A stretch of DNA of 39,741 nt from CAZFVY01 sp964522665 (lineage in GTDB: Bacteria > Verrucomicrobiota > Verrucomicrobiia > Limisphaerales > CAZFVY01): contig CAZFVY010000066.1 of assembly GCA_964522665.1 (NCBI GenBank), positions 1 to 39,741 of the forward strand. Reading direction: 5' to 3'. The translations under genes were made by a program, and so were the position numbers. Shown here in pieces: positions 7,769 to 15,169 of the stretch. The notes under the pieces are model-generated. The model saw only the letters and a list, made by a program, of their open reading frames with translations, had not been told where the DNA came from and made no database searches. The first letter of the stretch is position 1, and each line of letters opens with the position of its first letter.

Positions 7769-8208
7769 CTACTTGTTCGGTTTTGCGTGATTAACATTTG
7801 TAACCTATTCTACTTAAGATATATATATTCATAACGAAACTCCCCAACCGGCGACCAAACCGGAAATTGATCCCTCTCAGCAACGCCAATCAATCCGGCT
7901 GCGACGCTCGGTGAACACGCTCTGGCGGCCCGCTTGGCGCGCGCAAAACGGTCCAACGAGGGGCGCTTGGTACATCTCCTCCCCGTGGCCGGCGACGCCT
8001 CGGGCCCGCGGAAATCGCTTGCGGGCGGGCTGGGGTTCTTAATACTGAGCCAAGCACGAGGTTGGCGGCAATCGACGCCGCGCGACGGCGGGGAGGGTGA
8101 CTTGGCCAGGAGCCGGGATTCGCCAAAAGGGAAACGCTCGTCGAACGGGCTTGAGCGTGAATTTGCGCCGCCTCGCCGCGTCGGACTGACCCGGCGCCGC
8201 GCACGATT
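7769..8208. other. Intergenic region, AT-rich then GC-rich, no gene seen
   Basis: The left part (to about 7840) is AT-rich with a TATATATA run. The rest is GC-rich. The open frames on both strands are arginine/serine/proline-rich and have no recognisable domain. I see no RNA gene. The plus-strand gene at 8209 has no obvious promoter nearby. Confidence 0.45.
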
Positions 8209-9099
8209 ATGAAACCAAGCAAACGAACGATTCGGTGGTTCCCGCTGCGGGATGTCATGCTGCCCTATTTCGATTATCAGCCGCCGACGTCGGTTTTCGA
8301 ATGGTACACGCGGAAGTTCAAGAGCGATCATCTGCCGGCGGAACTGCACTGCCCGGCGGTGCGGCTGGTGATGCAAAACACGTTCGTCTTCTACAGCCCG
8401 ACGTTTTTCCGCTTCAAATACAATCTCGAGAAAGCCAAGGCCTTTTATGGCTACGGAAACGAGCAAGGATCGGGCGACGCCTTGATCAAGAGCGTGGCGG
8501 GGGTCAAAAACCAGGAGTTCATCGGCCCCGGCTCGAAGCTGGTCGAGCACGGGGTGATTGAATCGGAGCGGTCCGACATTCCCGATTTAGTGCGGGGAAT
8601 TATGCCGTTCCACACGATGAGCAAGGGCGAGAAGGACGAATGCTCGGCGGTGTTCCAGCTGCCGGTGGACCTGATCTTCGTGACCGACAAGCCGCTCTGG
8701 ATGGAAGTATTGCCGCCTTATCTGCATGACGAATACTATCGCATTAACGCGACGATCGTGCCGGGGACGTTCGATTTCTCCAACTGGGTGCGCAACACCT
8801 CGGTCGCCTTCAAAATCCGTGATTTCTCCCAGGACGTCCAACTGCGGCGGGACGATCCGCTGTTCTATGTGCGGTTTTATTCGCACAACCCGTACGACAC
8901 GATGAGCCTCAAGCTCCTGGACGAAAAGGAGGCCGGCGTCACGTACGCCGAAATCATGAAGGAAAACCAGGCGAACGTCTCGGTTAAGAGCTACGCGCCC
9001 GGGTTGTCCTGGTCGATCATCCAAAGCCGGTTCAACGGCTGGAAGAAAAGCCTCTCGTTCTACGCGCGAAAATCCAACCCCTTCGGGTGCTATAAGTAG
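8209..9099 (+). CDS. Uncharacterised 296-residue protein
   Basis: The open frame runs from an ATG at 8209 with even codon use, and the translation looks like a genuine soluble globular protein: rich in aromatic residues, few low-complexity runs, no signal peptide and no membrane helix. Distinctive segments are LPYFDYQPPTSVFEWY near the N-terminus, PAVRLVMQNTFVFYSPTFFRF, a beta-rich middle (RINATIVPGTFDFSNWVRN and DDPLFYVRFYSHNPYD) and a basic C-terminus ending SNPFGCYK. I do not recognise a named family. It faintly recalls uncharacterised proteins of large marine phages, but that is memory, not a search. It is convergent with plsC, stands alone and lies beside a long noncoding stretch, which fits an acquired gene. 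Confidence 0.75.
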   Translation: MKPSKRTIRWFPLRDVMLPYFDYQPPTSVFEWYTRKFKSDHLPAELHCPAVRLVMQNTFVFYSPTFFRFKYNLEKAKAFYGYGNEQGSGDALIKSVAGVKNQEFIGPGSKLVEHGVIESERSDIPDLVRGIMPFHTMSKGEKDECSAVFQLPVDLIFVTDKPLWMEVLPPYLHDEYYRINATIVPGTFDFSNWVRNTSVAFKIRDFSQDVQLRRDDPLFYVRFYSHNPYDTMSLKLLDEKEAGVTYAEIMKENQANVSVKSYAPGLSWSIIQSRFNGWKKSLSFYARKSNPFGCYK

Positions 9100-9108
9100 C
9101 TTCGCGGA

Positions 9109-9125
9109 GACTGGCTCTACCAGTC
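9109..9125. terminator. Short hairpin between convergent genes
   Basis: GACTGG (9109-9114) and CCAGTC (9120-9125) form a 6-base stem with a 5-base loop ten bases after the stop of the 296-residue protein and facing plsC. No T tract follows on either strand, so intrinsic termination is only a possibility. Confidence 0.3.
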
Positions 9126-9159
9126 GCTCCGGCGGACGCCCCGGCTCAGGACGAATGGG

Positions 9160-9813
9160 TCAAGGGAAAGTCGTTTTCTCCTGGAACGGCTCGATCGCCC
9201 CGATCGCCGACATGATTTCATCGGCGACCTGCTGATAGATCTGCTTGAGCCGCGGCTTCGAGCAACTGGCCGCCTCGGCGCGCAGGGCCTCAAAACGGAG
9301 CGGCGGACCATATTTGACTACAATCGGCCAGGGCCGCGGGAAGCGCACGTGGCGGCCAAAGGCTTCCAATGTGCCGAACACCCGCACGGGCACCACCGAA
9401 GCCTCTGACCTGATCACCGCCAGGCCGATCCCGGAGCGCGCCGGCTGAAGCGCGCCGTCGCGCGAGCGGGTCCCTTCGGGAAACACGATCACCGCTTCCC
9501 CATTATGGAGCCGGTCAAGGATCGCCTTCAAGCCGGTGGCGCCGCCGCCATCGCGGTCCACGGGAATTGCGCTCCAGGAGTTGAGCAGCGAGCGAACGAC
9601 GGGGAAACGAAACAACGTTTCGCGCGCCAGGAAATTCACGCGGCGGTCAAGGCCGGCGCCGGCGAGCGGCGGGTCGAGAAAGCTGGCGTGATTGACCGCC
9701 AGCAGAACCGGGCCTTGAAGTGGCACGCGCTCCGGATGATAAACGCGCCAGCGAAAATAGGTCGCAAAGAGGAGTCGAAAGCCAAGCCATCCGAGCCGAT
9801 AGCTCAGGTTCAT
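9160..9813 (-). CDS. plsC: 1-acyl-sn-glycerol-3-phosphate acyltransferase (PlsC family)
   Basis: About 217 residues from the ATG at 9813; a TTG at 9861, only 12 bases after cmk ends, would add 16 residues. The acyltransferase motifs are clear: NHASFLD (H42, D47; the HX4D catalytic pair), then VIVFPEGTRSRDG for substrate binding, then the SVVPVRVFG strand. A hydrophobic N-terminal stretch (LGWLGFRLLFATYF) suggests membrane association. It acylates lysophosphatidic acid to phosphatidic acid in phospholipid synthesis, although PlsC-like enzymes can act on other lysolipids. It is the last gene of the tyrA-aroA-cmk-plsC row. Confidence 0.88.
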   Translation of the reverse strand: MNLSYRLGWLGFRLLFATYFRWRVYHPERVPLQGPVLLAVNHASFLDPPLAGAGLDRRVNFLARETLFRFPVVRSLLNSWSAIPVDRDGGGATGLKAILDRLHNGEAVIVFPEGTRSRDGALQPARSGIGLAVIRSEASVVPVRVFGTLEAFGRHVRFPRPWPIVVKYGPPLRFEALRAEAASCSKPRLKQIYQQVADEIMSAIGAIEPFQEKTTFP

Positions 9814-9873
9814 TTCGCCCGGCGGTCGGGCTTTGAGGACGCGTGACGCCGAAGTATTCAAAACTAACGGCGA

Positions 9874-10521
9874 CTAGCCCGTGGCTTCCCGTTTCCGCGT
9901 TTCGGCAATAACCAGGGCGCAGGCGTCATCGATGCTCATGGAAGAGGTATCGACGACCACGGCGCCGAGGGGGATCATCAGCGGGGCGGCCGCGCGCTGG
10001 CTGTCGCGCTGGTCGCGGGCGGCGAGATTCTCGGTCACCCCTTCGGCCTCGCGACGGCGCGTCCGCTCGGCCAGCGACGCGTCCAGGTAGAATTTATGGG
10101 GCGTCTCGGGAAACACGTTGCTGCCAATGTCACGGCCTTCCATCACCAGGCTGCCGAACTGCAGGCATTCGCGTTGTTTAAGCTTCATCCAGTCGCGCAC
10201 GGCGGGCACGGCGGCCACGTGCGGCACGGCGGCGCTGGTGGCGGCGGTACGGATCTCGGCGGCGGGATAGTAGCCGTCCACGAGCAAACGCACCGCGCCG
10301 TCCTGGCAGTCGAACGTCGCCTTCCATTTGCGCAGGAGGGCGGCGACCGCCTTGGCGTCATGCACGTCGGCTTGCTTCTGCAGGCAGTGCCATGCGAGGG
10401 TGCGATACATGGCGCCCGTGTCCACGTAGATGTAACCAAGCGCCTTGGCGACGCGCTTGGCGGTGGTGCTTTTGCCACTGGCGCTGGTGCCGTCGATGGC
10501 GATGACCGCGGGTGATTTCAT
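9874..10521 (-). CDS. cmk: Cytidylate kinase
   Basis: This 215-residue protein is normal length for bacterial CMP kinase. The P-loop is GTSASGKST (11-19), followed by the family's YVDTGAMYRTLAW. Substrate-binding and lid landmarks are MEGRDIGSNVFP and ASLAERTRRREAEG. It phosphorylates CMP and dCMP for nucleotide synthesis. It starts 115 bases after aroA, and plsC follows. The aroA-cmk neighbourhood is common in bacteria and usually continues into rpsA, which is absent here. Confidence 0.95.
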   Translation of the reverse strand: MKSPAVIAIDGTSASGKSTTAKRVAKALGYIYVDTGAMYRTLAWHCLQKQADVHDAKAVAALLRKWKATFDCQDGAVRLLVDGYYPAAEIRTAATSAAVPHVAAVPAVRDWMKLKQRECLQFGSLVMEGRDIGSNVFPETPHKFYLDASLAERTRRREAEGVTENLAARDQRDSQRAAAPLMIPLGAVVVDTSSMSIDDACALVIAETRKREATG

Positions 10522-10636
10522 GATAGGTATGGCGAATTAAAAATGCCTTCCGAGGCCGGCGCGGCGGGCTTCACGAAGCCGCGCCGAACGCGCGTTCAGG
10601 CCAGGTTGAGACCCGATCCCCGGCAGGCTCCGAGAC

Positions 10637-11923
10637 TCAATCGGCGAACAATTCCTCCGCGCGCAAGACCCGTCCGCTGGCGGCGTCGCAAAGCGTGGCC
10701 CCCAGTCCGGCGGGCGGCGCGGCGGCCAGTTTTTGAAAGAAATTCGGAAAAGTCTTTTTCACGCACGCGGGATTCTTGAGTCTAATTTTCGGGATTTTCA
10801 ATCCTAGAATCGCAAAACACATGGCCATGCGATGGTCGTTGTAGGTTTCGATCTCCGCGCCGTGAAGTTGAGCGGGGGTCAGCTCGAGCGTGTCACCGCG
10901 CTCGATCACGCGGGCGCCGAGTTTGGAAAGTTCCGCGCGCAACGCCTGCACCCGCTCGCATTCCTGAACCCGCAACCGCCCGAGGTCCGTGAAACGCGAC
11001 GGGTGGTCGGCCCACGGGGCCAGGACGATGGCCGTCATGATGCTGTCGCCCAGTTCGCTGCGCCGCGAGATCACGCCGGGCAAGGGCAGGTAACGCGGAA
11101 ACTCGGCGTCAATCTGCCAGCCGGAGGCCGGCCAGTGCGCCACCCGCACCGGAGCCTCGACCGGATTTGTCCAACGCGAGAGCAGCCATCCCGCGGCCCA
11201 AAAATAACTGCCGCTGGAGGCGTCCGGCTCCACGCGAAAACGTCCGCCCCCGGCCGGGAACCGCGCGCAAAGTTTGGCGGTCATCGCGACATACGGAGAT
11301 TCCTCGGCGTTTTCTCCCACGACCTCCACCGTCCACTGGCCGCGGCCGGCGGCGAGCAGCAGCGCCGACGCGAACTGTGAGCTTTCCGCCACGCTCACCC
11401 GGCAGGAGGCGGCGCGCGGACCGGCGCCGTGGATCAGAGCCGGCAGTTTGTCGTTCGTCGAATCAACGCGGTAGCCCAGCTGGCGCAGAGCCTCGAACAG
11501 CGCGGCTTGGGGACGCTCATGCATGCGCGGGACGCCGGCGAGCCGATAAACTCCCTGCCCCAGGCATACCAACGCGGCGAGAAAGCGCGCCGCGGTGCCG
11601 GCGTTCCCGACCTCAATTTCCAGTGGCGCGACCAGCGTGCCGCCGCGCGGAATTCGGCCGCCATCGCCCCGGACGCGAATGGTGCGATTGCTCGCGTCGG
11701 TCGGATCGGAAACCACCTCGACGGCGAAGCCCAAACGCTCGAGCGCGGCCACCATGACCTGCGTGTCCTCGCTCCAGAGCGCGCCTTCCAGAGTCGTCGT
11801 CCCGTCGGCCAACGCCGCGAGGATCAACGCGCGGTTGGTGACGCTCTTTGAGCCGGGCACGACGATCTCCGCCTGGACCGGCGCCGGTAGCGGCACGATT
11901 TCAATCAACGATGGCAGGGACAT
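10637..11923 (-). CDS. aroA: 3-phosphoshikimate 1-carboxyvinyltransferase (EPSP synthase)
   Basis: The gene starts at the ATG at 11923, 16 bases after the tyrA stop. The open frame extends much further upstream, but that part overlaps tyrA and is not coding. The 428 residues match the family's usual length. Motifs are PGSKSVTNRALI near the N-terminus (phosphoenolpyruvate/shikimate binding), GNAGTAARFLAAL, and the C-terminal YNDHRMAMCFAI. The enzyme joins shikimate-3-phosphate and phosphoenolpyruvate in the shikimate pathway. With tyrA upstream, the operon serves aromatic amino acid synthesis. The residues after PAC (VKKTFPNFF) match the usual C-terminal end. Confidence 0.95.
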   Translation of the reverse strand: MSLPSLIEIVPLPAPVQAEIVVPGSKSVTNRALILAALADGTTTLEGALWSEDTQVMVAALERLGFAVEVVSDPTDASNRTIRVRGDGGRIPRGGTLVAPLEIEVGNAGTAARFLAALVCLGQGVYRLAGVPRMHERPQAALFEALRQLGYRVDSTNDKLPALIHGAGPRAASCRVSVAESSQFASALLLAAGRGQWTVEVVGENAEESPYVAMTAKLCARFPAGGGRFRVEPDASSGSYFWAAGWLLSRWTNPVEAPVRVAHWPASGWQIDAEFPRYLPLPGVISRRSELGDSIMTAIVLAPWADHPSRFTDLGRLRVQECERVQALRAELSKLGARVIERGDTLELTPAQLHGAEIETYNDHRMAMCFAILGLKIPKIRLKNPACVKKTFPNFFQKLAAAPPAGLGATLCDAASGRVLRAEELFAD

Positions 11924-11939
11924 TTCTCGTCGGCTCGCC

Positions 11940-12869
11940 TCAGCGCGGCGTCGGGGAGGGACTAGGCGGCCATTGGTCGCGGCGTTGTTTGGCCTTATCA
12001 AAAAACTCCTCCACGGCCTCACGATTTCCCTGCTCCAGCGCCCGCTTGAACTCCTGAAGGTCTTCGACGAATACGCCCAATGCGCGCGCCACGTTTTTGC
12101 GATTGGCGAGGACGATGTCGCGCCACATCTCGGGCGACCCGGAGGCGATGCGGGTGGTGTCGCGAAAGCCATTGGCGCAGACGGCCGCCTGCTCCGGGGG
12201 ATGCGCCGGGCTAAGGACGTAGTTGGCCAATTCCGCCGCGACGACATGGGGCAGATGACTCGATCGGCTGACCAAATCGTCGTGAACATCGGCCGATAAA
12301 AGCAGCGTGGTCGAACCGACGTCGCGCCAGAACTCCTTAACCTTATCGACGACCGCCCAATCCGTTTTCGACGTCGGCGTCACGATGCAAAGCGTGTTCT
12401 GGAATAAATCGGCCCGGGCGGCCGAAGCGCCGGTTTTTTCCCCGCCGGCCATCGGGTGACTGCCGAGAAAATGACGGCCCGCGCCTTGAATCATCGGCTC
12501 GAGTTCTTGAACCACAGTAGCCTTGACGCTCCCGACGTCGGTCACGATCGCGCCCGGCTTCAAAGCCGGGAGCAACTGACGCGACAGGTCAGCCATCATG
12601 CCGAGCGGCGTGCAGAGTATGACCAGTTCGGCCCCTTCAACGGCCCCTCGCAAATCGTTCGAAGCGGCATCGACGATGCCGAGCGCTTCGCATTCGGCGA
12701 CCGCCGCGGGACGGCGCACGAACCCCTCGACGCGGGCCGCGAGCCGGCGCTGTTTAATCGCCAAGCCCAACGAACCCCCGAGCAAGCCAATGCCGACCAG
12801 GGTGATTTTCTGCCAGTGCACGGGGCGAGTAAATAGCGATTCAGCGCGGCGTTCAAGATGAACCGACAC
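11940..12869 (-). CDS. tyrA: Prephenate dehydrogenase
   Basis: From the GTG at 12869 the protein has 309 residues. A second GTG at 12821 would start it at VHWQKITLVGIG, closer to the usual family N-terminus, and neither has a good ribosome-binding site. The NAD-binding loop is LVGIGLLGGSLG. The SHPMAGGEKTG segment holds the catalytic histidine, and SRSSHLPHVVAAELA and ANGFRDTTRIASG are standard in the helical domain. No ACT or chorismate mutase domain is fused. It makes 4-hydroxyphenylpyruvate for tyrosine. It heads the tyrA-aroA-cmk-plsC row. Confidence 0.93.
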   Translation of the reverse strand: MSVHLERRAESLFTRPVHWQKITLVGIGLLGGSLGLAIKQRRLAARVEGFVRRPAAVAECEALGIVDAASNDLRGAVEGAELVILCTPLGMMADLSRQLLPALKPGAIVTDVGSVKATVVQELEPMIQGAGRHFLGSHPMAGGEKTGASAARADLFQNTLCIVTPTSKTDWAVVDKVKEFWRDVGSTTLLLSADVHDDLVSRSSHLPHVVAAELANYVLSPAHPPEQAAVCANGFRDTTRIASGSPEMWRDIVLANRKNVARALGVFVEDLQEFKRALEQGNREAVEEFFDKAKQRRDQWPPSPSPTPR

Positions 12870-12950
12870 GCTGGGTGAAGTCGGGCGTTCGAAGCAGCGA
12901 AGCGCTGAAGGTCAAGGACAGAAGAGGAAGCGCCCGAGCGACGCGGGCGA

Positions 12951-14075
12951 TCAGGAAATCTGCGAACGGCCGCGCGCGCGTCCAACGAAATCCAGAATGG
13001 TCTTGCGCTCCCGATAAACCGCCAGCGCGAGCAGGCACCCGGCGGCGACATAAGTCGCCGGCTCGGGAACCGGCACGATCTCACCGTCGGCGAGGATGGC
13101 CGCCGGATAATTGCCGGCGAGAGCAAAGCCAGCTGGGTTGGAAAACACGATCTCGCCCAATTGCGCGGAGGTCAGGCCACTGGTCGTCGTGCCAAAGTAG
13201 AGTTGGTCCGAGCCGCCGCCGTGGGTCGAGCCGGACCAGTTGTAAATCGTCAGCGTCGAGCCGCTGGACCAGGAAACGCTATGACTATCCGCGAACTTCA
13301 AAACGCTGGAGCCTGAGCCAAGATTGATCGACGAGCTGTCACACAAAAGCGTCAACTTCCCGATATTTTCGCTCATTCCGGCGGTGTTCAGCGTGCTCCC
13401 GCTGAGGGTCAAGTTCACCGAACTTCCCAATCGGGAGGTGGTGCTGGAGGAACCGCCAAGCAGGAGCGTGCCACCATTCTGTACGACGACATCTCCCGAG
13501 CTGGCGGAGCCGGCGGCGGTGAGCTGCAGTGTGGCGCCGTCCACCGTCAACCCGCCGGTGAAACTGTTGCCCGAGGCAAAGGTCGTGATATGCGACCCGC
13601 TTACGGTCAACGGTCCGTCGCCCGAGATTCTGTTGTTGAACGTGACTGTGCCTGACCCGGACCCGGTGAAGGTGCTGCCGTCATTTCCCGCGTTCAAGAT
13701 CACCGGCACGTTCATGTTCACCGCGCCGCTGCCACTCTGCGTGAGAATGGTGTTCACATCGCCGTTACCGAGCGCCAGACTGCTCCCGGTGAGGGTGTAA
13801 GCGTGCGTGCTATCGAAGGTAACCGCCTTGGCTTGCTCCGCGCCCAACGTAATCGTCCGATCCGCGGTGATGGCGCCATCGAAAGTCACCGTATCGCCGG
13901 AATTCCCGCCGGGCACGCCGTGCGGCGTCCAATTCGAGGCGGTGTCCCACGATCCATTGGCGTCCACGTTCCAGGTGAACGAATGCGCTCCCGCCCCCGC
14001 CTGACGGACGAAACCGAAGCAGGCAAGCAGCGGGAGGCTGCGTTGAAGCCAAATTGTTCTATTCCGTTTGCGCAC
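12951..14075 (-). CDS. PEP-CTERM protein with autotransporter-type beta-helix repeats
   Basis: About 374 residues from the GTG at 14075, which has GGGAAAC upstream; a TTG at 14096 would add seven residues. The N-terminus is basic and then hydrophobic, a signal peptide. The body is glycine/serine/threonine-rich with repeated short strands (GGLTVDGATLQLTAAGSA and VVVQNGGTLLLGG), as in passenger-associated transport repeats that form a beta-helix. The C-terminus has VPEPATY, a hydrophobic segment and RERK, the PEP-CTERM sorting signal processed by exosortase. Sixteen residues follow the basic cluster, longer than usual. It is probably an extracellular or surface-attached matrix protein of unknown role. 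Confidence 0.8.
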   Translation of the reverse strand: MRKRNRTIWLQRSLPLLACFGFVRQAGAGAHSFTWNVDANGSWDTASNWTPHGVPGGNSGDTVTFDGAITADRTITLGAEQAKAVTFDSTHAYTLTGSSLALGNGDVNTILTQSGSGAVNMNVPVILNAGNDGSTFTGSGSGTVTFNNRISGDGPLTVSGSHITTFASGNSFTGGLTVDGATLQLTAAGSASSGDVVVQNGGTLLLGGSSSTTSRLGSSVNLTLSGSTLNTAGMSENIGKLTLLCDSSSINLGSGSSVLKFADSHSVSWSSGSTLTIYNWSGSTHGGGSDQLYFGTTTSGLTSAQLGEIVFSNPAGFALAGNYPAAILADGEIVPVPEPATYVAAGCLLALAVYRERKTILDFVGRARGRSQIS

Positions 14076-14234
14076 TTTGATTCGTTTCCCGATCAATTCA
14101 CCCGTGACCCGTCACGTACAAAAAATACGCGAAGGCCGAATGATTGCCAAGCGCTCTTTTTTACTTTGTTTTAACCTGAAGCCACCGGCGACGCGCGGCT
14201 TGCGGCCCGCGTGATGCCAGTCCAAAGTGGGGCG

Positions 14235-15110
14235 ATGCGTAGCGACGATTTCTCGGATGCCGCCCTGGTCCTGGTCGGACATGGCTCGACGGTCAACGCC
14301 GATTCGTCCGCCCCGGTTTATCAACACGCGGACGAATTCCGTCGGCGCGGAACCTTTGGCCAGGTGATGGAGTGCTTTTGGAAGCTGGAACCGGCCATCT
14401 CCGCGGTCTGGCGCGGCGTGTTCGCGCCCCGCGCGTTCGTGGTGCCGCTCTTCATCAGCGAAGGCTATTTCACCGAGCAGGTGATTCCCCGGGAATTGGG
14501 GTTGTGCGAAAACGGCCAAGCCGACTTTCCGCGCGAGCAAACGCGCGGAAACCAGATCGTGTACTATTGCGGGCCGGTCGGAACCCACGCGAGCATGACC
14601 GAAGTGATTCTCTCCCGGGCGCGACAGGCGGTGGAAAAATATCCCTTCCCGCGCGCCCCCAAACCGAGCGAAACGACGCTCTTCATCGCTGGTCACGGAA
14701 CCGGGAACAACGAGAATTCGCGCAAAGCGATCGAGCGCCAAGTCGAGCTAATCAGCGCGCTCGGCCAATTCGCCGCGGTCCGCGCGATCTTCATGGAAGA
14801 GGAGCCGAGGATCGCGGATTGCTACACGCTGGCGGAGACCAAAAGCATCGTGGTCGTGCCGTTTTTTATCAGCGACGGCCTGCATTCGTTCGAGGACATC
14901 CCCGTGATGTTGGGCGAGCCGGAACGCATCGTGCAGGCGCGATTAAAAGCCGGCCAGGCGCCCTGGCGCAATCCGACCGAGAAAAAAGGCAAGTGGCTTT
15001 GGTACGCGGAAACAATCGGCAAAGACCCGTGCCTCGCCGACGTCATCCTGGCCCGCGTCCGCGAGGCGCGAGCCAACGCGACGACGCAGGTCGCCCCGGC
15101 GACGCGGTAA
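14235..15110 (+). CDS. CbiX-like chelatase (two-half sirohydrochlorin cobaltochelatase type)
   Basis: About 291 residues from the ATG at 14235 (preceded by GGGGCG); in-frame starts at 14211 and 14214 are alternatives. Two halves each begin with the chelatase motif: ALVLVGHGSTVNAD and, about 150 residues later, LFIAGHGTGNNEN. Each half has a later VVPFFIS or VVPLFIS strand and a nearby EGYF or DGLH segment. This is the CbiX/CbiK/HemH superfamily, whose members insert cobalt, nickel or iron into tetrapyrroles. No other corrin or heme genes are in the window, so the metal and substrate are open. No signal peptide is visible. Confidence 0.85.
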   Translation: MRSDDFSDAALVLVGHGSTVNADSSAPVYQHADEFRRRGTFGQVMECFWKLEPAISAVWRGVFAPRAFVVPLFISEGYFTEQVIPRELGLCENGQADFPREQTRGNQIVYYCGPVGTHASMTEVILSRARQAVEKYPFPRAPKPSETTLFIAGHGTGNNENSRKAIERQVELISALGQFAAVRAIFMEEEPRIADCYTLAETKSIVVVPFFISDGLHSFEDIPVMLGEPERIVQARLKAGQAPWRNPTEKKGKWLWYAETIGKDPCLADVILARVREARANATTQVAPATR

Positions 15111-15169
15111 CCGCTTCGGGATGCCGCCGCTCACGCAGACAATGTTCCACCCGGCGACTAACGGAGCGA

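Noticed and set aside
7890..8258. Small minus-strand frame upstream of the 296-residue protein gene
   Set aside because: Its composition is arginine/serine/proline-rich without structure, and it overlaps the start of a better gene.
11924..12289. N-terminal 122-codon extension of the aroA frame
   Set aside because: It overlaps tyrA, which has clear motifs in the other frame. The first residue matching EPSP synthase follows the ATG at 11923.
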